Source: an uncultured Acetatifactor sp. (GTDB lineage Bacteria > Bacillota > Clostridia > Lachnospirales > Lachnospiraceae). Taken from it: 64,000 nt of DNA. The stretch lies in assembly GCA_949840935.1 (NCBI GenBank), contig CATKXX010000004.1, positions 1-64,000 of the forward strand, given 5' to 3'. Of this stretch, positions 43,478 to 51,672 are shown one piece after another. The translations under genes were made by a program, and so were the position numbers. Within the stretch, counting starts at the first letter, position 1, and each line of letters begins with the position of its first letter. The notes below the pieces were generated by a model that worked only from the letters and a program-made list of their open reading frames with translations, had not been told where the DNA came from and ran no database searches.

Positions 43478-43506
43478 ATTATAAATTGCCTTTGAAAATT
43501 TTGCAA
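43478..43506 (-). promoter_or_regulatory. Promoter of the HD gene
   Basis: On the minus strand TTGCAA (43506-43501), 17-base spacer, TATAAT (43483-43478), about 80 bases before the start. The rest of the 446-base gap to 43842 holds only the repeat at 43614. Confidence 0.7.
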
Positions 43507-43613
43507 TGTGTAATTCTATGTATTTTTTGAAATAAAAAAAGCCAGCAGTTATGCTGACGGCAGTCATTCCGTATTAAAATAAACTCCAAAAGATTATAGT
43601 GCTAAATCCGAAA

Positions 43614-43690
43614 GACGGCGGCAGATGCGGAAAAGCTCCGGGAAATCCCTGAAATTGCCTAAATTAAGGTTTGTGTCCCATAAGATGTAA
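43614..43690 (+). repeat. MATE tail repeat, copy 2 (orphan gene remnant)
   Basis: Reads RRQMRKSSGKSLKLPKLRF, then VSHKM and a stop codon, closely matching the C-terminal tail of the MATE gene, with no start or gene body upstream. Either a second MATE-type gene was replaced by the AT-rich block, or the block inserted with duplication of the tail. Confidence 0.75.
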
Positions 43691-43841
43691 AGTGCCTTCA
43701 AATGCGATATCTGGTTGTTTGTTGAAATATCCGGGCCTGTAAAGTATAATAATATTCAGCATGACAGTCTGTGACATGCTGTTATCCCCCTGGGGGAAGC
43801 GTTTCCGGCAGGGGAGGGATATGAAGGGGCAGGAGGAGACC

Positions 43842-44756
43842 ATGGGAAAGGTTACGATTCAGAGTATTGCAAAGGATCTGGGGTTGTCCAGGAATACGGT
43901 TTCCATGGCGTTAAAGGGGAATGAATTGGTGACGCCCCGAACCAGGGAGAGAATACTGCGTTATGCCGAACAGGTGGGATATACCACGGGCACGCCGCGG
44001 GAGGAAATGCACAGGGAAAAACAGCCTGACCTTCTGTACCACATCATGATTCTGCGGAGGCCGGATGTGGCCGTCTACTGGGATAAGGTCATCAATGGGA
44101 TATCCGAGGAAGCGAGCCGCAATCACTGCCAGACCCAGGTGGTGGTGACCCGGGAGGATGAGGAGGAAAAACGGCTTCCCCGGGGCTGACGGAAGAAATT
44201 CAGGCGGTTTTCTGTGTGAAGATGCTGGATCGGGATTATATCCGGCTGATCCGGCAGAGAGGGATCCGACTAATTCTGTTGGATACCTATAAGGACGCCG
44301 GCGACGAAATGTTAGGGGATATTGTGAAGACGGAGAGCTTCCAGCCCATTGTACAGCTGACACGGCATCTGATCGGGCAGGGGATGCAGAAGATTGCTTT
44401 CCTGAGTGAAAACAGCAATATCTATGAGACCATGCATGACCGGTTCGACGGCTATTTGTATGCCATGGCCATGGCGGGGATCAAACCGGTTCCGGGACAT
44501 GTGATACCGAATGAGGAAACGGCAGACGCTGACTTTTATAATGCCAGGACTTTTGAAAGGATAGTGGAAGGGTACCGGGAGCTGCCGGAGGCGGTGGTGT
44601 GCGGGAACGATGAGATCGCCAAATTTTTGACCCAGGCGCTTCGCAGGAAAGGGATACGGGTGCCGGAGGATGCAGAACCCGGACGCCCCCTATGAAAAAA
44701 TAGAGATTTCAGGACAGGTTGTGATCCGCAAATCCTCCTGCCGGACGTCCGGGTAA
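43842..44756 (+). pseudogene. LacI-family regulator, frameshifted and internally deleted
   Basis: Starts with an intact HTH (VTIQSIAKDLGLSRNTVSMA) after AGGAGG. The frame breaks in the CCCCGGGG run at about 44177-44184: LTEEIQAVFCVKMLDRD continues in another frame through LIGQGMQKIAFLSENSN and VVCGNDEIAKFLTQALRRKG. Near 44670 a second shift follows with loss of the usual GFDN region; the C-terminal NPDAPYEKIEISGQVVIRKS appears in a third frame to 44756. Two independent lesions argue against a sequencing error. Confidence 0.82.
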
Positions 44757-44776
44757 GGCAGGTCGTGTGTACAATA

Positions 44777-44811
44777 TTGCATTTTTTGTTGTTGCCTGGG
44801 CATAATTATGC
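44777..44811 (+). promoter_or_regulatory. Promoter with palindromic operator for the antitoxin gene
   Basis: TTGCAT (44777-44782), 18-base spacer, CATAAT (44801-44806); the -10 is inside the perfect palindrome GCATAATTATGC (44800-44811). This fits autorepression by the antitoxin, as is usual for this class. Confidence 0.55.
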
Positions 44812-44843
44812 TTTAATTGTGCTAAAGAAGGGAGTGAAGCAAT

Positions 44844-45107
44844 ATGCCGCTTATTATGCCTATTAAGGATTTACGCAATACAACCGAGATTTCTAATATC
44901 GCACACAAGGAACAGGAGCCTATCTTTATTACCAAGAACGGATATAGCGACTTGGTTGTAATGAGTAGTGAATTATATGATAAATTTGCAAGAATGAACC
45001 GCTTTGACCAAGCTATATTTGAGTCCGAGCAGGAGATTGCCAGCGGAGCAGAAGCAGTTGACGCAGAGATAGTTTTTGCGGAATTGGAGAAAAAACATTT
45101 TGGATAA
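44844..45107 (+). CDS. Phd/YefM-type antitoxin
   Basis: 87 residues. MPLIMPIKDLRNTTEISNIA and EPIFITKNGYSDLVVMSSE match the Phd/YefM DNA-binding antitoxin fold; the C-terminal helix (QEIASGAEAVDAEIVFAELE) would wrap a RelE/ParE toxin. The gene is intact, but the toxin that overlaps its 3' end is broken, so this is an orphan antitoxin. GGAGTG precedes the ATG. Confidence 0.87.
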   Translation: MPLIMPIKDLRNTTEISNIAHKEQEPIFITKNGYSDLVVMSSELYDKFARMNRFDQAIFESEQEIASGAEAVDAEIVFAELEKKHFG

Positions 45108-45310
45108 ATACAAGGTAAAAGTCAACCCCGGGGCAATCCGTGAATTAGAACACATTTCCACAGTCCCATCAAGAACGTAACGAGGGCAGATATGCCGGAA
45201 AAGGCTACCGCCAGTTACTGATTGATAATTATATCGTCATTTTTCGCATCGATGAATCATGCAAAACAGTTTATGTAGTAACAATACAGTATCAAGGACG
45301 AAATCTATAA
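45100..45310 (+). pseudogene. RelE/ParE-type toxin, broken
   Basis: A TTG start overlaps the antitoxin end and gives MDKYKVKVNPGAIRELEHIS, the toxin N-terminus, then a stop at about 45178. The C-terminal half (RYAGKGYRQLLIDNYIVIFR, then VTIQYQGRNL) lies in another frame and ends at 45310. Roughly the central 35-40 residues of a normal toxin are missing. The gene cannot make a full toxin. Confidence 0.78.
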
Positions 45311-45347
45311 AGCTTGTACAACTGGGATTTACGGAGGGATAACATCC

Positions 45348-45560
45348 ATGGCGTATCAGATGATACATATGGAAATTGCATACAGGCTGTTAAAGCGGAT
45401 GCCGCAGATTACAAATGCCGCGGAATTTATCCTTGGTTCTGTGGCGCCGGATTCGGTGCACATGAATACGGATTATAGTATTGATCTGAAAGTGAAATCA
45501 CATATGTTTGAAGGCTGTGGGGAATGGGGCGATACACAGGATTATCAGCGCTGGACGTGG
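45348..45560 (+). pseudogene. Truncated zinc-dependent phospholipase C-like gene
   Basis: Begins MAYQMIHMEIAYRLLKRMPQ, then AEFILGSVAPDSVHMN and KVKSHMFEGCGEWGDTQDYQ, with His and Asp residues like the zinc sites of phospholipase C-like proteins. Similarity stops near 45550, where the frame runs into the leader of the AraC gene. Only about 70 residues of an expected 200-300 remain. Confidence 0.65.
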
Positions 45561-45744
45561 AAGGGAGATCAAAACATTAAACGGAATATTTTCTATTTTG
45601 GCAGCGGCAGGAAACCGGCTGCCTTTTTTGTGCGCACAGACGTCCGGCTTTTGCTTCAACCTGGCAGGAAATGCAAAGAAAATCTTTTTATTATGTATTA
45701 TACTTATAGTGTCCTGCATCAGGACTGTCGGGAAAGGAGCAGTT

Positions 45745-46662
45745 ATGGATTGGATGAATGGATTGAACCGCGTTATGGGATATATCGAGGAAAATCTGAC
45801 GGAACCACTGGACAGGGAAATTCTGGCGCGTATGGTGGGCTGTTCCATCTATGAATTCTCAAAAGTTTTCTCCTATCTGACGGGAATGTCCGTGTCGGAA
45901 TATATCCGCCGCAGACGTCTCTCGCAGGCTGTGTTCGATCTTCAGGGCGGCAGGGAGAAGATTGTGGACATTGCTTTAAAATATGGCTATGAATCCCCGG
46001 CTGCCTTTACCAGAGCCTTTAAAGAGCTGCATGGCACCACGCCTCAGTCTGCCCGCGGAACAGGAATCGCCTTAAAGACCTATCCTCCCATGTCCTTTTC
46101 CCTTACGATGACAGGCGCCCACAGCTTAAACTTCAGAATCGAAAAAAGGGAAGTGTTTCAGATTGCGGGACTGGCAGGCTGCGACGAAGACTGCCCGGCA
46201 GGCGACTGTCAGGCAGATGACAGCCAGGCTGGTGACAGCCAGGCAGGTGACTGCCTTACACCCCTGTGGCGTACTTTTATGGAAAATTATAATACATCCT
46301 TTTGGAACGGAGGCGGCGCCGACAGCTATTATACAGCGCCTTTCTGGCAGGTAGGCGCCTATTGGTTTGAACCGGTAAACGGAAAGATAAAAACCATGAT
46401 CGGGGCGGAATATAAAGGGAGGAAGCCGGAAGGAACCACAGTGGAAACCATACCGGCGGCTACGTGGGCTGTCTTTTCCTTCACATCCCCAACGGGGATA
46501 AAATATGTACCTGCCGCTTACACCAAAATAATGACAGAGTGGTTTCCGGCAAGCCGTTATCAGCGGGATGAACGGACGCCGAGCCTAGAAGTGTTTCCGG
46601 GAGGGAATGCCGCTGATGAAGGCTATGTATGGGAAATCTGGATGCCGGTCAAAGCGTCTTAA
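45745..46662 (+). CDS. AraC-family regulator with GyrI-like effector domain
   Basis: 305 residues. The N-terminal double helix-turn-helix spans about 5-105 (LTEPLDREILARMVGCSIYE, IVDIALKYGYESPAAFTRAF). The C-terminal domain (about 125-305) resembles GyrI/SoxS-Rob-type ligand binding, ending EGYVWEIWMPV. Between them is an unusual low-complexity acidic/Cys stretch (GDCQADDSQAGDSQAGDC, about 155-172) made by short tandem DNA repeats at 46196-46255. The start at 45745 (MDWMNG) has GGAGC upstream; the long frame before it covers the phospholipase remnant. Confidence 0.88.
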   Translation: MDWMNGLNRVMGYIEENLTEPLDREILARMVGCSIYEFSKVFSYLTGMSVSEYIRRRRLSQAVFDLQGGREKIVDIALKYGYESPAAFTRAFKELHGTTPQSARGTGIALKTYPPMSFSLTMTGAHSLNFRIEKREVFQIAGLAGCDEDCPAGDCQADDSQAGDSQAGDCLTPLWRTFMENYNTSFWNGGGADSYYTAPFWQVGAYWFEPVNGKIKTMIGAEYKGRKPEGTTVETIPAATWAVFSFTSPTGIKYVPAAYTKIMTEWFPASRYQRDERTPSLEVFPGGNAADEGYVWEIWMPVKAS

Positions 46663-46687
46663 ACAGGGAAAGCGAGGAAAACAAGGA

Positions 46688-47620
46688 ATGTACGAAACTA
46701 TTTATCTGCCTTATCTGGAAACCAGTGTTTATACTTTCCTGGGGGCGTACAGGGAATGTGTGGCCTCGCTGCCGGATGACGTCCCAGCTCTTGGCAGGCT
46801 GGTCTGTGACCAGCTCACCCATCCTACGCTGCTGTATACGCCGCCTTCAGCTTATCTGGAGGATACCTACTTCGGGAAATTTGCTTCCTATCCCAAGGAA
46901 CGTTTTAAGGACGAGGACGAGCTGTTTGTCACCGCAGCGGCTATGGCGGCAGAAATTTTCCGTTTGGATGAAAACGGCTTTGTCTCCGGTAAAGATGTGA
47001 CGAAGCGGATTACCGTGTCCTGCCGCCACGCCTCCGTATTATTCAGCGCAATCCTGAAAGCCAAAGGAATTCCCTGCCGATCCAGGGCAGGCTTCCTGGA
47101 TTTCGGAAACGACGGAACCGATTATGTAGAGCATTGGGTAAACGAATACTGGAGTTTTTCGGAAGACAGATGGATACTGGTTGATGTGGATGGGTATTAC
47201 GAATATGAACGGCGTTTTGGCTACAGCCAGTTCGATCTGCCGCGCCGTAAATTTCTTACCGCCTCAGATGCCTGGCTGGGAATGAGGAATAACACATTAA
47301 CGGAAAAATTAGAGTTGTACACTGCCGGACAGGATATTTTGGAGGGAGTCTGCGGGTATCTGTTTATGGATTTCCACTCGCTGATGAACAACGAAATATT
47401 TTACTCCCATCAACCGAAATATCTCCGTGACAGATTCCGGCTTCTGAGCCGGGAAGAATTGAGAGAGCTGGATGAATTGGCTCTGCTGATGCAGAACCCG
47501 GATACTGTCATTTATCAGAAACCAGATTTGATGAAACGTCATGAAGAATTCTTCATTTTGACAAACAGCAGCATGAATGAAATCTGTGACTTTTATGATT
47601 TCAGCCTGCAAGACGGCTGA
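46688..47620 (+). CDS. Transglutaminase-like domain protein
   Basis: 310 residues, cytoplasmic. The Cys-His-Asp triad is visible: Cys in ITVSCRHASVLFSAILKAKG (near 119), His in YVEHWVNEYW (near 149) and Asp in WILVDVDGYYEYE (near 165). Such proteins are cysteine proteases or amidases with unknown targets. It begins 25 bases after the AraC gene, so they may form a regulator-enzyme pair. AGGA lies just before the ATG. Confidence 0.85.
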   Translation: MYETIYLPYLETSVYTFLGAYRECVASLPDDVPALGRLVCDQLTHPTLLYTPPSAYLEDTYFGKFASYPKERFKDEDELFVTAAAMAAEIFRLDENGFVSGKDVTKRITVSCRHASVLFSAILKAKGIPCRSRAGFLDFGNDGTDYVEHWVNEYWSFSEDRWILVDVDGYYEYERRFGYSQFDLPRRKFLTASDAWLGMRNNTLTEKLELYTAGQDILEGVCGYLFMDFHSLMNNEIFYSHQPKYLRDRFRLLSREELRELDELALLMQNPDTVIYQKPDLMKRHEEFFILTNSSMNEICDFYDFSLQDG

Positions 47621-47621
47621 A

Positions 47622-47690
47622 CGAGGCGATGCGGTGGCATCGTTGAGTGAAGCCAACGCCGCCAGGTGGAAATTTAGACCAGCGAAACAT
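47622..47690 (+). repeat. Dispersed intergenic repeat family A, partial copy
   Basis: gaggcgatgcggtggcatcg followed by ttgagtga matches the element at 52631 (gaggcggtgcggcggcattg). Shorter and more diverged than the other two copies. Confidence 0.5.
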
Positions 47691-47694
47691 AGGG

Positions 47695-47719
47695 ATAATT
47701 AAGGTGGATTATACTAGAG
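47695..47719 (+). repeat. Dispersed 25-base repeat, copy 2
   Basis: Identical to 29575-29599 (aaggtggattatactagag with ataatt before it). Confidence 0.6.
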
Positions 47720-47730
47720 CGTGTTTGAAA
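47716..47730 (+). repeat. Short dispersed repeat agagcgtgtttgaaa, copy 3
   Basis: Overlaps the end of the 25-base repeat and lies just before a terminator-like hairpin. Copies 1 and 2 are at 14390 and 25113. Confidence 0.5.
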
Positions 47731-47739
47731 AATCATTCT

Positions 47740-47771
47740 CCAGGCCTGAAACGGCCTGGATGTTGTTTTTT
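47740..47771 (+). terminator. Rho-independent terminator
   Basis: CCAGGCC (47740-47746) pairs with GGCCTGG (47753-47759) followed by ATGTTGTTTTTT. It ends upstream transcription before the GntR promoter. Confidence 0.7.
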
Positions 47772-47775
47772 CCTG

Positions 47776-47824
47776 TTGACAAACATATCTTATATGAATA
47801 TAATGTACTTAAACAATAAGTACA
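47776..47824 (+). promoter_or_regulatory. Consensus promoter and operator of the GntR-ABC operon
   Basis: TTGACA (47776-47781), 17-base spacer, TATAAT (47799-47804), a perfect sigma-A consensus. Immediately after the -10 comes an inverted repeat TGTACTT (47804-47810) and AAGTACA (47818-47824), the expected kind of site for the YtrA-type repressor encoded by the first gene. Confidence 0.8.
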
Positions 47825-47848
47825 CTTAATGACAAAAGGAGAGGCATT

Positions 47849-48226
47849 GTGGAGATTATCATAAGCAGTAATACGAGCAAGCCGATCTATGAGCAGATAA
47901 CGTCACAGATCAAAGCCATGATCATGAGCGGCGAGCTGCGGACGGGAGACCCTGTCCCTTCCATGCGGGCATTGGCGAGATCCATCCATGTAAGCGTCAT
48001 TACGGTTCAGAAAGCCTATGAGGACTTACAGCGGGACGGCTTCATTGAGACCACTGTGGGCAGGGGGAGCTTTGTATCGGCTCAGAATAAGGACTTTTAC
48101 CAGGAGGAGCAGCAGCGGCTGGCGGAAGGACATCTGCAGGAAGCCGCTGACATCGGACGGGCCAGCGGGATATCGCTGGAAAAGCTGACGGAGCTTCTGG
48201 CGATGTTCTATCAGGAGGAGGATTGA
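47849..48226 (+). CDS. GntR-family regulator, YtrA subfamily
   Basis: 125 residues, GTG start with AGGAGAGG upstream. The N-terminal winged helix reads PIYEQITSQIKAMIMSGELR, then VPSMRALARSIHVSVITVQKA and DGFIETTVGRGSFV. Only a short C-terminal helix pair follows, typical of YtrA regulators that control ABC exporters. It overlaps or abuts the ATPase gene and probably represses its own operon through the inverted repeat at 47804. Confidence 0.92.
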   Translation: MEIIISSNTSKPIYEQITSQIKAMIMSGELRTGDPVPSMRALARSIHVSVITVQKAYEDLQRDGFIETTVGRGSFVSAQNKDFYQEEQQRLAEGHLQEAADIGRASGISLEKLTELLAMFYQEED

Positions 48227-48228
48227 CA

Positions 48229-49083
48229 ATGGACGCTGCCTTACAGGTGGAAAACTTGACAAAACAATATGCCGGCTTTACGCTGGATCATGTTTCCTTT
48301 ACGGTTCCCAAGGGATGCATCATGGGGATCATCGGTGAAAACGGGGCCGGGAAAAGTACCACGATCAGGGCCATTCTCGACCTGATCCACAGGGACGAAG
48401 GGCAGATCGCCTTCTGGGGGCGGGAGTTGGCATCGTCGAAGCAGCTGAAGGAGGATATCGGCGTGGTCTTCGATGGAATCAATTTTTACGAAACCCTGAC
48501 CCCGGCCAAAGTCGGGAAAATATCCGCCGCCGCTTACCGGCAGTGGGAGGAAAGCCTGTATCAGGATTATCTGAAACGTTTTCAGCTCCCTGCGGACAAA
48601 GAGATCAAAACCTTCTCCAAGGGGATGAAGGTGAAACTCTGTATAGCCGCGGCGCTTTCCCACAGGCCCAGGCTGCTGATACTGGACGAAGCCACCAGCG
48701 GGCTCGACCCGGTGATGCGGGACGACATCCTGGATGTCTTTCTGGAATTTGTGCAGGATGAGGAGCATTCCATACTGATGTCCTCCCATATTACAACCGA
48801 TCTGGAGAAGGTGGCGGATTACATTACCTTTATCCATCAGGGCAGAGTGCTTTTCTGTAAGACAAAGGATGAACTGCGTTATCATTACGGCATTATCCGC
48901 TGCGGTAAGGCGCAGTTCGAGGGGCTGGATAAGGAGGATATCCTGACGTACCGTAAGGACGATTATCAGTGGAATGTGCTGGTGGCCGACAAGGAAAAAG
49001 CCGTGAGGAAATATAAGAATGCGGTGGTGGACGATGCCACCATCGACGATATCCTGCTTTTGTATGTGAAGGGAGAAGATTGA
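48229..49083 (+). CDS. ABC transporter ATPase of a YtrB/BcrA-like exporter
   Basis: 284 residues. Walker A GENGAGKSTTIRAIL (about 36-50), a weak signature FSKGMKVKLCIAAALSHRP, Walker B LLILDEATSGLDPV, H-loop MSSHITTDLE. Its C-terminal extension (about 215-284) is common in drug and peptide exporters. The start at 48229 has AGGAGGAG upstream; a TTG six bases earlier is also possible. It works with the permease at 49205. Confidence 0.92.
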   Translation: MDAALQVENLTKQYAGFTLDHVSFTVPKGCIMGIIGENGAGKSTTIRAILDLIHRDEGQIAFWGRELASSKQLKEDIGVVFDGINFYETLTPAKVGKISAAAYRQWEESLYQDYLKRFQLPADKEIKTFSKGMKVKLCIAAALSHRPRLLILDEATSGLDPVMRDDILDVFLEFVQDEEHSILMSSHITTDLEKVADYITFIHQGRVLFCKTKDELRYHYGIIRCGKAQFEGLDKEDILTYRKDDYQWNVLVADKEKAVRKYKNAVVDDATIDDILLLYVKGED

Positions 49084-49129
49084 AAATAAAATTTTCAATT
49101 GAGAGATTTGTGCCAGCGCGCTGTAAAGT

Positions 49130-49166
49130 CATAAATGACTTGTCACAAACTCGTGATTCATTTATG
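49130..49166 (+). repeat. Inverted repeat between ATPase and permease genes
   Basis: CATAAATGA (49130-49138) pairs with TCATTTATG (49158-49166), loop of 19. It lies in the 121-base gap inside the operon and may influence expression of the permease gene. Confidence 0.5.
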
Positions 49167-49204
49167 AATCTGTGCAAGAAAGCAGCGCAGAAATGAGGTT
49201 AAGT

Positions 49205-49852
49205 ATGAAAAGTCTGATTCTGAAGGATTTATACAATATTGCACACAATGCGAAATCCATGCTGTTTATACTGGTGGCGCTTGCCGTATTCCTGATTCCT
49301 ACATCCGGTGTGGAGGGATACATCATTGCCAGCGCGCTTTTGTGCAGCATGATGACTATTACCACCTTTGCTTTTGACGACAACTCTAAATGGACGCGGT
49401 ATGCTATGGTAATGCCGGTGTCGAAGAAGGAGCTGGTTGCCGGGAAATTCATTGTGGAAATTATTTTCTGTGTCATCGGGAGCCTGTTCGGTCTGGCTGT
49501 CAGTCTGATCGGCGGGCTGGCCATGAAAAAGGTTTCCCCTGACCCTGTGGGAATTGGGACACTGCTGCTTCTTGCCCTGGTCGCGTGGGCAATTGCACTT
49601 GTCACCGGCAGCATGTCGATTCCTCTTGTATTTAAATTTGGAGCGGAAAAAGGGCGGGTGCTGATGCTGGTATCGTTCCTGGTTCCGGCGGGGGCCTGCT
49701 TTGGGGGTTATCGGCTGCTTGCCCTGCTGGGGGTGGAGTGGACGGAAAGTCTTGTATTTGCGCTGTTATGCGCTTCCCCTGCAGCTGCCCTGGTATGGAG
49801 CTATGTGATGTACCGTATCAGCTGCCGGATTTTTGAGGGGCAGGAGCTGTAG
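49205..49852 (+). CDS. ABC-2 type transporter permease
   Basis: 215 residues with six predicted TM segments, beginning MKSLILKDLYNIAHNAKSML. Similar to the ABC-2 permeases paired with YtrA-regulated ATPases (WTRYAMVMPVSKKELVAGKF near 68). Substrate unknown; likely peptide or antibiotic-type export or stress sensing. A terminator follows at 49930. Confidence 0.88.
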   Translation: MKSLILKDLYNIAHNAKSMLFILVALAVFLIPTSGVEGYIIASALLCSMMTITTFAFDDNSKWTRYAMVMPVSKKELVAGKFIVEIIFCVIGSLFGLAVSLIGGLAMKKVSPDPVGIGTLLLLALVAWAIALVTGSMSIPLVFKFGAEKGRVLMLVSFLVPAGACFGGYRLLALLGVEWTESLVFALLCASPAAALVWSYVMYRISCRIFEGQEL

Positions 49853-49929
49853 GCAGGGTGAAGCTTATGTTTCACAGAAAGATTGCCTGCGGCAGAGATA
49901 TTTAAATACAGAGGTCTTTTTATACCTGA

Positions 49930-49954
49930 AGCCCGGATTCGTCCGGGCTTTTTC
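49930..49954 (+). terminator. Rho-independent terminator with TTCG tetraloop
   Basis: AGCCCGGA (49930-49937), loop TTCG, TCCGGGCT (49942-49949), then TTTTTC. It closes the GntR-ABC operon and insulates the following locus. Confidence 0.92.
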
Positions 49955-49994
49955 CTATTTTGCTGAGACGACCCTGATTCAAGTGGGCAGAAGA

Positions 49995-50023
49995 TTGCGA
50001 AATTTTCAGAAAAATGATATAAT
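49995..50023 (+). promoter_or_regulatory. Extended -10 promoter at the head of the EF-P-like/kinase locus
   Basis: TTGCGA, 17-base spacer, TATAAT with TGA directly before it. It lies 101 bases before the first zinc-ribbon gene. Confidence 0.7.
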
Positions 50024-50123
50024 GAGTGGTAAATGGGAATCATGAACCGCAGATTTATGTTAAAAGGGAAATAATTTTCAGAAAACAGCCTGAATATGGC
50101 GGAGGATGAGGGAGGATAAAGGC

Positions 50124-50540
50124 ATGGAATGTATGCAGTGCGGCGCGCAGTGGACGGTGAGAGAGGGGCAGACCAGGCTGGCAAACTGCCCTTTTTGCGG
50201 CAAGCCTTTAACTATCGAGAGAAGTACGGCCGTATATACGGACTTTATGGAGGCGATGAGAGCGGTGGTTCAGATGAAGGGAGCCGATTTCCTGATCAAT
50301 GAGCCATCGAAGGTGATGGGGATCTTTCTGGATATTACAAAGGGCCTTCAGAGAGAATACCAGCTGCTGAAGCTTTTTTACGGCAATGAGACGCAGAAAT
50401 TTTTTAAGGACATGCAGGGCCTGCCCGAGGGACAGCTGGTCAGGGCAGCCAGAAGCCTTCAGGAGAATATGTTCATGGATGCGAATTCCGCAAAATATAT
50501 TGTGGATACTTTTGCGGTGCTGTTGGGGAAAAAGGAGGCG
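50124..50540 (+). repeat. Tandem gene duplication, 5' segment copy 1
   Basis: The first ~415 bases of this gene are nearly identical to 51256-51672, while the rest of the two genes has diverged strongly. This points to a recent duplication or gene conversion limited to the zinc-ribbon and helical part. Confidence 0.85.
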
Positions 50541-51134
50541 CCTGCGCGTCCTATTGGCGGAGAAATGCGGCCCAATCGGCAGTCGCTGGCACAGGAAAGC
50601 AGGGAGGTAAAACAGAATCAGGCTGTATTTGAGCCGGTGAAAAGGGAGGACGCTCAGCCTCCGCTGCAGAAGGGGAGGGTATTTGCGGAGCGGCTGGAAA
50701 AGGGTGCTCTCATTGAATTGGATAACATGAAATATCAGGTGGCTGAATTTCAGCTTGTCAGGCCCCCGAGAGGCGCTGCCTTTGTAAGGGTAAAATTGCA
50801 GAATGTGAACAGCGGAGGGGTAATGGAACAGGTTTTCAGGCCCCAGGAGCAGCTTGTAATATGGAATGAGGAAGCCGTGGCGGCAAGAGCCAAAGCTGAG
50901 GCGGCAAAAGCCAAAGCCGAGAGAGAGGCTGTCAGCAAACGTGAAATGCAATACTTGTATTTTGATGATGCGGATGGGTGTTATCATTTTATGGATCCGG
51001 AGAATTATGAATTTATAGCGCTGTCTTCGGAAACGGTTGGACAGGCCGCAAAATTCATGAACATGAACGATATGTACAAGATTTGCTTCCGCGGTGGGAA
51101 CGCGTTTGCCGTGGAGCCTTCCTCCGGGTATTGA
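50124..51134 (+). CDS. Zinc-ribbon protein with EF-P-like domains I-II
   Basis: 336 residues. A zinc ribbon at the N-terminus uses Cys3, Cys6, Cys22 and Cys25 (CMQC, CPFC). A helical module follows (about 34-137, FMEAMRAVVQ to TFAVLLGKK). From about 189 the sequence matches translation elongation factor P: KGALIELDNMKYQVAEFQ, then RGAAFVRVKL and MEQVFRP (domain I). After an Ala/Lys/Glu-rich insertion (248-271) come REMQYLYFDDADGCYHFMDP and YEFIAL (domain II). Domain III is absent. The residue equivalent to the modified EF-P lysine is Arg216 (RPPRGAA). It is therefore probably not a normal EF-P. GGAGG precedes the ATG at 50124. Confidence 0.85.
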   Translation: MECMQCGAQWTVREGQTRLANCPFCGKPLTIERSTAVYTDFMEAMRAVVQMKGADFLINEPSKVMGIFLDITKGLQREYQLLKLFYGNETQKFFKDMQGLPEGQLVRAARSLQENMFMDANSAKYIVDTFAVLLGKKEAPARPIGGEMRPNRQSLAQESREVKQNQAVFEPVKREDAQPPLQKGRVFAERLEKGALIELDNMKYQVAEFQLVRPPRGAAFVRVKLQNVNSGGVMEQVFRPQEQLVIWNEEAVAARAKAEAAKAKAEREAVSKREMQYLYFDDADGCYHFMDPENYEFIALSSETVGQAAKFMNMNDMYKICFRGGNAFAVEPSSGY

Positions 51135-51255
51135 CGGCGTATGACACTGCACCCGGTCTTAAAGAATCCACATCTATCGGTGTCAGGAAACCTGTCATAA
51201 TGGAGGCAGGATGGCGGATAGTGAAACGGCGCGGAGCCGATTGGAGGGTAAAGCC

Positions 51256-51672
51256 ATGGAATGTATGTCATGCGGCGCACAGTGGACGGTGAGAGAGGGG
51301 CAGACCAGGCTGGCAAACTGCCCTTTTTGCGGCAAGCCTTTATTAATGGAGAGAAGTACGGCCATATATACGGACTTTATGGAGGCGATGAGAGCGGTGG
51401 TTCAGATGAAGGGAGCAGGTTTCCTGCTCAATGAGCCATCGAAGGTGTTGGGGATCTTTCTGGATATTACAAAGGGCCTTCAGAGAGAATACCAGCTGCT
51501 GAAGCTTTTTTACGGCAATGAGACGCAGAAATTCTTTAAGGATGCGCAGGGCCTGTCCGAGGGACAGCTGTGCAGGGCGTCCAGAAGCCTTCAGGAAAAT
51601 ATGTTCATGAATCCGGATTCCGCAAAATATATTGTGGATGCTTTTGCGATTCTTTTGGGTAAAAAGGAGGCG
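51256..51672 (+). repeat. Tandem gene duplication, 5' segment copy 2
   Basis: Partner of 50124-50540; similarity fades after the codons for a shared GKKEA stretch. Confidence 0.85.
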
